A DNA stretch of 22,371 nucleotides. Source: DAIDKA01 sp036489445 (GTDB lineage Bacteria; Pseudomonadota; Gammaproteobacteria; Steroidobacterales; Steroidobacteraceae). Shown piece after piece: positions 7,373-15,144 of the stretch. Under the pieces are notes generated by a model. The model ran no database searches, had not been told where the DNA came from, and saw nothing but the letters and a program-made list of their open reading frames with translations. Within the stretch, counting starts at the first letter, position 1. Every line of letters begins with the position of its first letter. The stretch is taken from contig DASXFV010000049.1 in assembly GCA_036489445.1 (NCBI GenBank), positions 1-22,371 of the forward strand, written 5' to 3'. The position numbers and the translations under genes were made by a program.

Positions 7373-7475
7373 TACAGCTCTGAGAAACTTACGAGCTGTA
7401 CGGCCCAAAGTCCCTGCGTGGCGACGCAGCAAGCGGATACACAAAGGTAGATCCATCCAGTAAAGTAACTGGATG
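7373..7475. promoter_or_regulatory. Three inverted repeats upstream of the restriction-modification operon
   Basis: Three symmetric elements follow each other. TACAGCTC and GAGCTGTA are separated by 12 nt (7373-7400). CTGCGT and ACGCAG are separated by 4 nt (7414-7429). CATCCAGT and ACTGGATG are separated by 6 nt (7454-7475), the last one covering the ATG of the small ORF at 7473. They may be operators or RNA stem-loops that time expression of the methyltransferase and nuclease. No classical C-box pattern is apparent. Confidence 0.45.
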
Positions 7476-7565
7476 AAAGACGCGGGTGTTCGGGTTCGAA
7501 TAGAAAAGAAGCTAGGGCAGGAGTTCGTGGAGCAACCAGCACCGACGAGTCCGCGGCCGTTATGA
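7473..7565 (+). CDS. 30-codon ORF resembling the start of a ribbon-helix-helix protein
   Basis: The ORF opens MKDAGVRVRIEKKLGQEFVE, which strongly resembles the N-terminus (beta strand plus first helix) of small ribbon-helix-helix proteins common in proteobacterial plasmids and islands, then continues with unrelated QPAPTSPRPL and stops. The second helix of the fold is missing, so it is a truncated gene or a leader peptide. Its TGA overlaps the methyltransferase ATG as ATGA, and the methyltransferase has no good ribosome binding site of its own, so translational coupling is plausible. The start codon lies inside an inverted repeat (7454-7475). The homology to ribbon-helix-helix proteins is recalled from motif pattern only. 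Confidence 0.4.
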   Translation: MKDAGVRVRIEKKLGQEFVEQPAPTSPRPL

Positions 7566-9166
7566 CCGATATAGACACCCATGAGTGGACTGAGCCCGAC
7601 CTAGCATCGGTGGCTATCCAACTGGGGGCGCGGACGATACTAGGCTGGTCACCGGAAGAAGAATCCCTCGCTACGGGTGCGGCTACCCTTTCATCTAAGA
7701 CCGTAGCAGCGCTGCGGGAGCGCATTCGCGCTAACGAGGACCCCCTCGGAGAGATTTTTGCGGCAATCCGGACACCGAAGACTCGTAGAGATCTAGGCGC
7801 CACCTACACCCCGTCGGGCATCGTTCAGTCGATGGTCGCTTGGGCACAAGAGGAGGAACCCCCAGACCGCATTGTCGATCCAGGAGTGGGCTCGGCGCGA
7901 TTCCTGGTCCGAGCAGCGGTCGCATTTCCTCAAGCCCAATTGATTGGCGTGGAGATCGATCCGCTAGCAGCGCTGATTGCCAGGGCAAATCTTGCTGCCG
8001 GCGGATTTGCAGGTCGCTCAAAGATCATTATCGGTGATTATCGGCGCGCAGATGTTAGCGGAAAGGGACGCACGCTCTTCGTCGGAAATCCCCCTTATGT
8101 GCGCCACCACATGATTGAGCCGAGATGGAAAGCGTGGTTGGCACAAAAGGCATGCGAGTTCGGGCTAGAGGCCAGTCGGCTCGCAGGACTGCACGTTTAC
8201 TTTTTTCTCGCGACAGCTCTGAATGCACGGAAAGGCGATTTTGGCGCGCTGATCACGGCCGCGGAATGGCTAGACGTTAACTACGGAGAACTACTCCGGG
8301 ATCTGTTTCTTGGCAAGTTAGGGGGCCAAGGGATCGTCGTAATTGAACCCACCGCGACTCCGTTTCCAGACGCTGCAAGTACCGCCGCAATCACTTTCTT
8401 TAGGGTAGGCAGCAAGCCTGCTTCAGTTAGGTTAAGACGTGTCAAACGCCTAAAGGATTTGAAAGACCTCAGTGGAGGTCGGCTCGTCAGACGTGAGAGG
8501 CTAGAGGCTGAGCGTCGGTGGTCCCGCCTTACATTTGCGGCACGCGAATGCCCCGAGGGCTTTGTTGAATTGGGTGAGCTGTGTCGAGTGCATCGTGGCC
8601 AAGTAACAGGAGCGAACCGATTATGGATTGCAGGCGATCACACGACTGGGCTTCCCGAACGGGTAATGTTTCCGAGCATTACCAAGGCGCGCGAACTGAT
8701 ACAGGCGGGTAAAGTATTAGATGACTCAAGTCGCTTGCGTCGGGTCGTCGACTTGCCAGCGGACCTAAGCGAATTTGAAGGAGAGGACCGGATCGCCGTA
8801 GATAGATTTCTGCGCGCGGCGCGAAAACGGGGCGGAGACAAGGGGTACATAGCAAGTCACAGGCGTGCGTGGTGGTCCGTGGGCCTACGAAGCGCAGCGC
8901 CCATTCTTGCAACATATATGGCCCGTCGCCCGCCTGCATTTGTCAGAAATATCGCCTCGGCACGACATATCAACATCGCTCATGGCCTATACCCACGCGA
9001 ACAGCTCAGCGAGATTCAATTACGTGCTCTCGTGGATCATCTATCGACGAGCATCAGCATTGTCGACGGCCGTACTTATGCCGGGGGTCTTACAAAATTT
9101 GAACCAGGCGAGATGGAACGGCTATTTGTGCCTGGGCCCGAACTTCTTCTTTCCGCTCGGAGCTAA
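7562..9166 (+). CDS. Type II N6-adenine DNA methyltransferase (Eco57I/TaqI-like class)
   Basis: This 534-residue enzyme methylates adenine in the recognition site and protects host DNA from the endonuclease encoded next to it. Motifs of gamma-class amino-methyltransferases are in order: motif X LGATYTP (78-84), motif I DPGVGSARFL for S-adenosylmethionine binding (106-115), the acidic motif II position GVEIDPLAA (129-137), and catalytic motif IV NPPY (176-179). Motif I has Ala where a third Gly is usual (DPxxGSG). The C-terminal half (about 320-534), with ELGELCRVHRGQVTGAN and a Leu/Ile-rich end, should be the target-recognition domain. Only 2 nt separate it from the nuclease gene. The GC content is visibly lower than in the flanks, which fits horizontal transfer. 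Confidence 0.92.
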   Translation: MTDIDTHEWTEPDLASVAIQLGARTILGWSPEEESLATGAATLSSKTVAALRERIRANEDPLGEIFAAIRTPKTRRDLGATYTPSGIVQSMVAWAQEEEPPDRIVDPGVGSARFLVRAAVAFPQAQLIGVEIDPLAALIARANLAAGGFAGRSKIIIGDYRRADVSGKGRTLFVGNPPYVRHHMIEPRWKAWLAQKACEFGLEASRLAGLHVYFFLATALNARKGDFGALITAAEWLDVNYGELLRDLFLGKLGGQGIVVIEPTATPFPDAASTAAITFFRVGSKPASVRLRRVKRLKDLKDLSGGRLVRRERLEAERRWSRLTFAARECPEGFVELGELCRVHRGQVTGANRLWIAGDHTTGLPERVMFPSITKARELIQAGKVLDDSSRLRRVVDLPADLSEFEGEDRIAVDRFLRAARKRGGDKGYIASHRRAWWSVGLRSAAPILATYMARRPPAFVRNIASARHINIAHGLYPREQLSEIQLRALVDHLSTSISIVDGRTYAGGLTKFEPGEMERLFVPGPELLLSARS

Positions 9167-9168
9167 CA

Positions 9169-10080
9169 ATGATCGATGCGCCGGTCTGGACGTCCGACGA
9201 ATTGACGCAGGAGAGCCTCAAAGCAATCGAAGTATTTCGCAAGCGGCGTATCGAGGAGCCCTTGGAAGACTACCTGGAAGCGTTCGATGAGTACCAGGGA
9301 GTTATCGAGGAGTTACTGGAATCGACCGTCGATCTGAGTAATTTGGATACGCAATTCATCGAAGTTGTGACCGACCCAAGCCTGCTAGAAGCGTTGCGTT
9401 ATCTCGCAGGGCCTCCAATTTCCGAGGATGACTTGAAGACAGTGGCGGAGGCTGTGCTCACGCCTGGACGATTAAAGAACGATGAAACCATGGCTCGCAG
9501 CATCGTGAACGTCGTGCTGAACGGGCTTGACCGTCGGCGGTTCCCCTGGGTCATTGAAAAGCGGGAGCCGACCGAAGCCGAGCGTGGCGCAGCGGTCTTA
9601 GCGTCCGCCGCATTGATGGCCACGAGGCGGCTTGAGACAAGCAGACGCACTCTGGAGAAGCAGCGGCAGGAGCAAGAGGTTCAGGTAGCATTGGCCGCCT
9701 CGGGATTGACGCGGGTACCACCGCGGGACATCAACGTTTTGTCGGATGGGCCGCGACCCGGAGAGTTCTGTGGCGAAAGCACTCTTGGTAAAAGAAAAGC
9801 CGACATCGTTGTGGGATTATGGGATGGCCGCGTTATGGCCATCGAATGCAAGGTCTCTAATTCCGCAACCAATTCGGTAAAGCGCCTCAACAATGATGCC
9901 GCCGCCAAGGCAGAGGCCTGGCGTATTGATTTTGGAACTGTCCAAGTCGTACCCAGCGCGGTTCTAAGTGGTGTTTATAAGCTCCGCAATCTAGACGACG
10001 CCCAAAAGCGTGGACTGAAGCTATTTTGGGCGCACGATATTTCGAGACTCGCACACTGGATCGCCGGGACGAAAAAATAG
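9169..10080 (+). CDS. XamI-family type II restriction endonuclease
   Basis: This 303-residue protein carries the features of the XamI restriction enzyme family. The N-terminal half is alpha-helical and acidic (EEPLEDYLEAFDEYQGVIEE, 29-48). A helical middle follows with TMARSIVNVVLNGLDRRRFPW (107-127) and an Arg/Glu coiled region (150-175). The C-terminal nuclease core has KADIVVGLWDGRVMAIECK (210-228); Asp212, Glu226 and Lys228 form the D-ECK active site of the PD-(D/E)XK fold. XamI is known to cut GTCGAC, so this specificity is a reasonable guess but needs proof. The start has GGAG about 7 nt upstream within the methyltransferase end, giving M-then-R operon order, which favours protection before cutting. 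Confidence 0.85.
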   Translation: MIDAPVWTSDELTQESLKAIEVFRKRRIEEPLEDYLEAFDEYQGVIEELLESTVDLSNLDTQFIEVVTDPSLLEALRYLAGPPISEDDLKTVAEAVLTPGRLKNDETMARSIVNVVLNGLDRRRFPWVIEKREPTEAERGAAVLASAALMATRRLETSRRTLEKQRQEQEVQVALAASGLTRVPPRDINVLSDGPRPGEFCGESTLGKRKADIVVGLWDGRVMAIECKVSNSATNSVKRLNNDAAAKAEAWRIDFGTVQVVPSAVLSGVYKLRNLDDAQKRGLKLFWAHDISRLAHWIAGTKK

Positions 10081-10361
10081 TTACGGCAATTCAGCTTGCG
10101 CGGGGCGCATCTGTCCGTCGGTGCCGCACTCATTCGTGGCAAAAAAGGCAGCCACATCAGGATCTTGCATCAGATCCATTCGATCGGTAGACACCTCCGC
10201 CAGGAACTCATCAAGTCGGACACGGCGCAGCAGGCACAGCGCGCGTTCATGCGGCGTCCACTCAAATGGCGACCGAACTACCGACGCTCCCCGAAAAGCA
10301 CTTGGCAGGCATGGCGAGTACAGAGCAGTCTGCCCGGACGACAGTGGACGTTGGAAGTAGA
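10081..10361. other. Spacer between endonuclease gene and tRNA-Thr; possible gene remnant
   Basis: This 281-nt stretch holds no recognised gene. On the minus strand a frame stays open from within the tRNA to a TAA at 10081-10083 that abuts the endonuclease stop. Its end (about 10081-10300) looks protein-like, with LRRVRLDEFLAEVSTDRMDL and DPDVAAFFATNECG segments, but it has no credible start of its own. It may be the tail of a gene lost when the cassette inserted. I see no integrase signature and no tRNA-Tyr, which would be expected here in the ancestral arrangement. Confidence 0.35.
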
Positions 10362-10437
10362 TGGTGCCGGCTACAGGATTCGAACCTGTGACCCCCTGAT
10401 TACAAATCAGGTGCACTACCAACTGTGCTAAGCCGGC
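10362..10437 (-). tRNA. tRNA-Thr (anticodon UGU)
   Basis: This is a complete cloverleaf on the minus strand: acceptor GCCGGCT pairing with AGCCGGC, a D-arm with AGTTGGTAG, an anticodon stem CCTGA/TCAGG enclosing TTTGTAA (anticodon TGT), a T-arm ACAGG-TTCGAAT-CCTGT, discriminator A, and an encoded CCA end (10362-10364). It reads ACA and related threonine codons. It lies downstream of the birA-coaX-SPOR-channel run on the same strand, the position of thrU after birA-coaA in E. coli, but no further tRNA or tuf gene follows within the window. Confidence 0.97.
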
Positions 10438-10451
10438 CTCGGTGGACCTAC

Positions 10452-10457
10452 ATTATA
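10452..10457 (-). promoter_or_regulatory. -10 box of the tRNA-Thr promoter
   Basis: On the minus strand a perfect TATAAT lies 14 nt before the tRNA 5' end, inside the AT-rich island TTTATATATAATG. It sits in otherwise GC-rich sequence between the channel stop codon and the tRNA. A GC-rich discriminator-like stretch follows, as usual for stable-RNA promoters. No convincing -35 box is visible about 17 nt upstream. Confidence 0.6.
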
Positions 10458-10514
10458 TATAAACGGGGCTTTAGCGCCTGCCGCCGCGGTGCCGCGAGAC
10501 TCGTACTTGCGGTC

Positions 10515-11561
10515 TCAGGGGGGCGTTTCGCTGCCCATGAAGGCCGCCTGGGCGCCGCCACGACCGCTGCGCTCGATGATGATGACGCCGTCGCCGGGAC
10601 TGACCCGGACAGTTGGGTCGGGTCGGGGGATGGTGCTGCCATCGCGGCGATTGATCGCCACGATCAGAAAGGCGCCATCCGCCTGGTGCTCGATCTCCTC
10701 AACGGTCAGGCGCGCGAAGCGGCTGCTGGCGGCGACCGTCACCACCACCAGATTCAACCCCAGATTGTGCAGATTATGGCCGAAGCCCTGCAACTCCTCG
10801 GCGCTGCGGATCATACGGGCGCTGTCGGGATAGAGGATCATTTCCACGATACGCTCGGCACCGATATGCGCGGGCAACACCACTTGATTCGCGCCGGCGT
10901 GCAGCAGTTTCCCCTCCGTGGTCGGGGCTTCGCCGCGCGCGATGATCCTGATGTCCTTGTTCAAACTGCGCGCACTCAAGGTGATGAACACGTTCGCGGC
11001 ATCATCGGGGAGGACGGTGGCGAGGGTGCGCGCGCGGGCGATGCCGGCAGCATTCAAGGTTTGCTCATCGGTGGCCTCACCCTGCACACACAGGTACCCC
11101 ATGGCGCGGGCATTTTGAATGCGGGACTCCTCCCGCTCGATGACCACAAATCCCTGACCTGCCGCGGTGAGGTCGCGGGCCAGAAATCGCCCGATGCGGC
11201 CAAATCCGCATACGATCACATGGCCTTTCAAATGATCGATCTCTTTTTTCATACGCTTGAGCCCAAGAAGGTTCTGCAACTGGGTGGCGGTCAGGAACTG
11301 AATAATGGCGCCGGTCAGATAGATCATGCCGGTGCATCCCAGCACGATCAGACCGATGGTCAGCGCGCGCATGGCCGGTGACACGATGGGATGGACTTCG
11401 TCGTACCCCACAGTGAACAGGGTAATGATCACCATGTAGAACGCATCGGACAGGTTCCACCCGGCCAGCACGTAACCGGTGGTACCCAGGACCACCACGA
11501 TCAGGATATAGATCACGCCGTTGATGAGCGGCGTGACGGGTGACTGCTGGCCGGACTTCAC
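10515..11561 (-). CDS. 2TM potassium channel with RCK (TrkA-N/TrkA-C) domains
   Basis: This 348-residue protein has two membrane helices (about 13-32 and 66-90) around a pore loop, then a cytoplasmic RCK module. That module has the Rossmann start HVIVCGFGRIGRFLARDL (about 114-131) and a TrkA-C-like end (about 260-335). The selectivity filter reads TVGYDEV (50-56) where KcsA has TVGYGDL, so the third Gly is replaced by Asp. The protein is expected to conduct K+ or another monovalent cation under nucleotide or ion control by the RCK ring. Translation starts at GTG 11561, overlapping the stop of the SPOR gene as GTGA, so the two are coupled. The gene separates the birA-coaX-SPOR block from tRNA-Thr. 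Confidence 0.9.
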   Translation of the reverse strand: MKSGQQSPVTPLINGVIYILIVVVLGTTGYVLAGWNLSDAFYMVIITLFTVGYDEVHPIVSPAMRALTIGLIVLGCTGMIYLTGAIIQFLTATQLQNLLGLKRMKKEIDHLKGHVIVCGFGRIGRFLARDLTAAGQGFVVIEREESRIQNARAMGYLCVQGEATDEQTLNAAGIARARTLATVLPDDAANVFITLSARSLNKDIRIIARGEAPTTEGKLLHAGANQVVLPAHIGAERIVEMILYPDSARMIRSAEELQGFGHNLHNLGLNLVVVTVAASSRFARLTVEEIEHQADGAFLIVAINRRDGSTIPRPDPTVRVSPGDGVIIIERSGRGGAQAAFMGSETPP

Positions 11562-12358
11562 TTCTGCGGCGCGACCGCGGGCAAATGGTTGCCGCTATTG
11601 CCCGCAGCGGGTGGTTTACCTGGCACCGAGGCGCTGGACTGCGCGACGGGCCCGCTGCTGGCCGCAGGCGCGCCGCCAGGCACCGGGCAATCGCGGATCT
11701 CCAGATGCGCGCCTGCAGCGGCCGACGGCAGCAGTCCTTCGGTGGAGACACTCTGCCCCGGCGAGGTCAGGTTGATATCCACCCAGTAGGTGGCCTGGGA
11801 CTGGTGCTGCTCAGTGAGCATCGGGGTCAACCCCAAGCTCTTGACCTGCCTGGCCCGCCGCTCGGCGCCTGCTTTTTCATAGAACAGACCGACAGAGACG
11901 CGCCGCGCCTCCTGCGCCGTCGTGACCGGCATGACGCGGGCATCCGTCAGACCGCTGGCGCGCAGCTTCTGCAGCAGCCTGTTGGCTTCGGTCTCGGAGG
12001 GCACATTGTCCAGATAGACCCAGTAGGCCACCAGGTCCTGCCCCGGCTCATCGCGCTGGGTTGGCGTGAAACCACGGCTCTGCAACAGCGATGCGGCCGC
12101 CGCCGCGATGGCCAGATCGCCGAAGGGTCCCACTGTCACACAGTGAGGGTTGGTCGCCGCAGTGCCTCCGGCCTGCCCGGGCGGGCCTGTACGACCTGCG
12201 TTGGCGGGTGTCCCCGGCGCGGGTTCGCTAGCCAGGACCAGTCGCGTGAGATGACTGATATCACGCGCCGCGGGCGAGTTCACCGGCCTATCGACCAGCA
12301 GCGCCCAGGCTGCAAAGGCGAGATTGGCGAAAACCAGAATGATGATCGGTGCGCGCAA
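11558..12358 (-). CDS. SPOR-domain membrane-anchored protein
   Basis: This 266-residue protein has an N-terminal membrane anchor (APIIILVFANLAFAAWALLV, about 3-22), a Pro/Gly/Ala-rich linker, and a SPOR-like repeat region (about 72-160). The latter has CVTVGPFGDLAIAAAAASLL, YWVYLDNVPSETEANRLLQK and a second VSVGLFYEKAGAERRARQVK block. SPOR domains bind denuded peptidoglycan glycans at division septa. A long low-complexity Pro/Ser/Ala tail follows, with a conserved-looking YWVDINL. The start is TTG at 12358, supported by AAGGG about 7 nt upstream. A SPOR-type gene after coaX is a recurrent arrangement in gammaproteobacteria related to Xanthomonas (recalled). It overlaps the channel gene by 4 nt. 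Confidence 0.8.
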   Translation of the reverse strand: MRAPIIILVFANLAFAAWALLVDRPVNSPAARDISHLTRLVLASEPAPGTPANAGRTGPPGQAGGTAATNPHCVTVGPFGDLAIAAAAASLLQSRGFTPTQRDEPGQDLVAYWVYLDNVPSETEANRLLQKLRASGLTDARVMPVTTAQEARRVSVGLFYEKAGAERRARQVKSLGLTPMLTEQHQSQATYWVDINLTSPGQSVSTEGLLPSAAAGAHLEIRDCPVPGGAPAASSGPVAQSSASVPGKPPAAGNSGNHLPAVAPQK

Positions 12359-12403
12359 ACGTTCGCCCTTGTGATCAGTGGCAATCGAGCTGGCAGTTCA
12401 ATG

Positions 12404-13165
12404 TTACTTGACCGGCAGTCCGGAGCGCAGCGCCACGCCGCGCAGCACCAGGTCCGGTACGCTCACATGGGAACACTGTAACAGGGGCTCGATCTGGACG
12501 GCCGCGCCGCCCGTGAGCAGCACCAGCGGGGTTCGCTGCAGCACCTTGTGCGCCTCGGCCACGGCGCGATCCACGATGGCGGCCGCCGCGTAGCGCGCGC
12601 CCTGGCCAATCGCTCCGCGCGTGTCCTGCGCAAACAGCCCCTTGATCGCTGCCGCCCCATCCGCCCGCCGGGCGATGCCGGCCGTATTCTTCAGGACCGT
12701 GCCGACCATCAGCTCCGGCCCGGGAATAATGGCGCCACCCAAATGCACGCCCAGGGCGTCCACCAGGTCAATGGTCATGGCGGTACCCAGATCCACGACA
12801 CAGGCGCCCCGCGCGCGGGCCATGTGATAGGCGGCGATCACGGCCATGAACCGGTCGACGCCGAGGCGCCACGGATCCTTATAGCGGGTGGTGAGCCCCG
12901 CGGCGTTGCGGGCCGAAGTGACAAACTCACAGACCAGGCCGGTCTCGCGCCGACAGGTTGCCGCCATCATGCGGTTCAGGCGGGTTCCGGCCACACTGGC
13001 CGCAATGACGCGGGTGATGCCCCGCGCCCTGGCGAACACCTGGCGCTGCAGGTCCCGCGTGGTGAGCCCCGCGTGCTCCAGCGCTTTCTGGCGTCCGAGC
13101 TTCTCTGCGCGCAGGACTGACCACTTGATGCGGGTATTGCCGATATCCACCAGCAGCACGCTCAC
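12404..13165 (-). CDS. coaX: Type III pantothenate kinase
   Basis: This 253-residue enzyme phosphorylates pantothenate, the first step of coenzyme A synthesis, in the cytosol. The ASKHA-fold motifs are intact: phosphate-1 loop VDIGNTRIKW (6-15), GVDR (102-105) with catalytic Asp104, DLGTAMT (125-131), and HLGGAIIPGPELM (141-153). Its length is typical for type III enzymes, which are insensitive to CoA feedback and need a monovalent cation. The start is GTG at 13165, with GAGGGA 5 nt upstream inside the birA end; 10 nt separate it from the birA stop. The birA-coaX pair is a conserved operon, and this genome therefore may not use coaA. Confidence 0.97.
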   Translation of the reverse strand: MSVLLVDIGNTRIKWSVLRAEKLGRQKALEHAGLTTRDLQRQVFARARGITRVIAASVAGTRLNRMMAATCRRETGLVCEFVTSARNAAGLTTRYKDPWRLGVDRFMAVIAAYHMARARGACVVDLGTAMTIDLVDALGVHLGGAIIPGPELMVGTVLKNTAGIARRADGAAAIKGLFAQDTRGAIGQGARYAAAAIVDRAVAEAHKVLQRTPLVLLTGGAAVQIEPLLQCSHVSVPDLVLRGVALRSGLPVK

Positions 13166-13175
13166 CGGCCGTCCC

Positions 13176-14195
13176 TCATGATTCAGATCTCACGCTGACT
13201 TCTCCCGACACAAAGCGCACCAGTCCATCGGAGGTCTGCACCAGCAAGGCGCCGTCCATGTCGATGCCGCGCGCCACACCCCGGGTCGTACCCTGCACCG
13301 TGGTGACGTTCACCGCCTTGTTCCGCAAGGCATCGGCGTTCTGCCAGGCCTCTCTGAAGGGGTGCAGACCCTCGAGCTCAAACAGCGTCAGACCGCGGAT
13401 CAGGCACTCTATCAGGCTTGCCACGACGGGATTGCGCTGCAGCGGTGAGACCTGCAGGGAAACCAGATCACAGGGCTGCGTGCCCGAGCTGGTGATGCGG
13501 GTTCGCGCCGGCTCGTCCAGGGCCACGTTGAGGCCGATACCAATGACCACGTAACTGGGGCCGCCGGCTTCGGCACGCATGTCGATCAGAATGCCGCCCA
13601 GTTTGCGCGCCTCGCATATCAGGTCATTGGGCCATTTCAGCTGCAGCGGTGTGCGGGCGAGTACGCCCTGCGGAATGTGTTCAGACAGCGCCTGCAGCAC
13701 ACAGACCCCCGCGACCAGGCTCAGTGCACCCATGTCGCGCGGCATCTGGGCAAAGCTCCAACTCAGCGACATGCAGAGCGCGCCGCCGGGGGTGGCCAGC
13801 CAGGTTCGGCCGCGGCGGCCACGACCGGCGCTTTGCACCTCGGCCAGCAGCACATCGCAGTGTCCTGGCGGCAGATCAGCGTGGGCGAAGAGCGTGGTGT
13901 TGGTGGAGGCAAGCGCCCAGGCCACCTCCAGCTGTCGCAGCCGCGCCCGGCTCTGCGCATCCAGACCTTCGTGGATCCGCTGCGCATCCAGCGGTGCGGT
14001 GGGCACCGCCAGCCGGTAACCCCGGTTGCGCACGGCATGGATCATTACACCCAGCTCCTTGAGCGTACCCACCGCCTTCCAGATGGCATTGCGGCTGACG
14101 CTCAGCTGTCGGGCCAGATCAGCGCCGGACTGAAACCCACCAGGCGCGAGCTTGCGGAACACGCGCGCGGGGAGCGGTGCGGCGGTGAGATTCAT
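13176..14195 (-). CDS. birA: Biotin--protein ligase / biotin operon repressor
   Basis: This 339-residue bifunctional protein has an N-terminal winged helix (about 10-62, with GADLARQLSVSRNAIWKAV as the helix-turn-helix) that would bind bio operators. The ligase domain follows: SAGRGRRGRTW (122-132) is the biotinyl-AMP loop, KWPNDL (187-192) the catalytic block, and GGILIDM (200-206) comes next. The small C-terminal domain ends near residue 339. It makes biotinyl-AMP and biotinylates acetyl-CoA carboxylase. The frame is open further to 14357, but the ATG at 14195, giving MNLTAAPLPARVFRKLAPGG, is the natural start, 7 nt after the ctlX-like stop. It is part of the ctlX-birA-coaX-SPOR-channel run. 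Confidence 0.95.
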   Translation of the reverse strand: MNLTAAPLPARVFRKLAPGGFQSGADLARQLSVSRNAIWKAVGTLKELGVMIHAVRNRGYRLAVPTAPLDAQRIHEGLDAQSRARLRQLEVAWALASTNTTLFAHADLPPGHCDVLLAEVQSAGRGRRGRTWLATPGGALCMSLSWSFAQMPRDMGALSLVAGVCVLQALSEHIPQGVLARTPLQLKWPNDLICEARKLGGILIDMRAEAGGPSYVVIGIGLNVALDEPARTRITSSGTQPCDLVSLQVSPLQRNPVVASLIECLIRGLTLFELEGLHPFREAWQNADALRNKAVNVTTVQGTTRGVARGIDMDGALLVQTSDGLVRFVSGEVSVRSES

Positions 14196-14202
14196 TGCGG
14201 CA

Positions 14203-15144
14203 TCAGGTCCATGACGCCGGCGAGAATACCTCAGCCAGCATGCAGCGCACGCTGCCGCCGCCGAGCCGTTCGATGGTGGGAATGGCAATGGGCAGCAGCC
14301 GGTCGGTGCCGGCGGCAAGCCGTGCCCGGGTAGCTGCCGGCAATATGCGATCCGCACGCGCTGACAGCGCGTACACGGCCCGCCCGCCTGCCCCGACCAG
14401 TTCCAGCATGTTCCCCGCGAACTGCGCTACCGCGCTGCTGTCAATCCCGATGATGTCGCGCGACCCGCTCGCCAGCGCGCTCAGCACGCGTTCCCGATCC
14501 GCGGGCGCAATCGACTCGGTGGCCACGACTGCGACCCGGTGACCAATGCTCAGCATCACATTGGTGTGATAGAAGGGCACGCCCCCGGCATCCACGGCGT
14601 CGAACACCACGGGCGTATAGCCCAATTGATCGGCCCAGCTGCGCACCAGTCCCTCATCCGTGCGGCTGGAACGGCAGGCAAAGGCCCGGCGTGCGCCATG
14701 ATCCAGTACCAGCGAGCCGGTCCCCTCCAGATACCGTCCCTGAAGCTCAAAGGGCGACAGGTCCACGATTCGGCGGATGCGATAGCCACACTGGTCGGCG
14801 ACCTCCTCCAGAATGCCGCGCCGCCGCTCCAGGCGCCGATTCGGGGCCTGCAGGGGATACAACACCACGGTGCCATCGGCGTGCCAGCTCACCCAGTTAT
14901 TGGGAAACACGGCATCCGGTTTCGGCGGCACAGCCTCATCGACGATCACACACACGCGCACCTCCGCCTGGCGCAGTGCCGCCACGGCGGCGTCGAACTC
15001 GCCAATGGCGAGCTCCGCGGCGTCCGCGGTCTGCTCCTCGCCTGCGGTCTGCAGGCGATTGCTGGCGGCGGTCTGTGTGTTGTAATCGAAGGCCGCCGGC
15101 CGGATCATCATGACGGCCGCAGCGCACTGTATCCGGAGTTCCAT
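14203..15144 (-). CDS. ctlX: CtlX-like hydrolase of the arginine deiminase/amidinotransferase fold
   Basis: About 313 residues from the ATG at 15144 (alternatives at 15111, 15108 and 15174). The guanidino-group-modifying fold is recognisable by PDAVFPNNWVSWH, LEGTGSLVLDH, GGVPFYHTNVMLSIG with the catalytic His, and C-terminal GGGSVRCMLAEVF with the nucleophilic Cys. CtlX-type proteins are linked to citrulline or related guanidino/ureido compound breakdown; the exact substrate here is unknown. I prefer 15144 because the residues before MMIRPAAFDYN (RIQCAAAV) look like the family's usual lead-in. That start shares the CATG with the divergent exonuclease start. It opens the birA-coaX run, though it has no evident metabolic tie to it. 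Confidence 0.8.
   Translation of the reverse strand: MELRIQCAAAVMMIRPAAFDYNTQTAASNRLQTAGEEQTADAAELAIGEFDAAVAALRQAEVRVCVIVDEAVPPKPDAVFPNNWVSWHADGTVVLYPLQAPNRRLERRRGILEEVADQCGYRIRRIVDLSPFELQGRYLEGTGSLVLDHGARRAFACRSSRTDEGLVRSWADQLGYTPVVFDAVDAGGVPFYHTNVMLSIGHRVAVVATESIAPADRERVLSALASGSRDIIGIDSSAVAQFAGNMLELVGAGGRAVYALSARADRILPAATRARLAAGTDRLLPIAIPTIERLGGGSVRCMLAEVFSPASWT

Noticed and set aside
7493..7501. GGTTCGAAT, identical to part of the tRNA-Thr T-arm, as a possible attachment-site repeat
   Set aside because: It is in inverted, not direct, orientation relative to the tRNA, only 9 bp long and built on the palindrome TTCGAA, so chance is likely.
10096..10431. Plus-strand ORF across the spacer and the tRNA gene
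   Set aside because: It runs antisense through the tRNA, its sequence is basic and repetitive, and it has no support as a protein.
10425..11381. Long plus-strand ORF opposite the potassium channel
   Set aside because: It is His/Gly/Asp-rich shadow sequence of a clear RCK channel on the minus strand.
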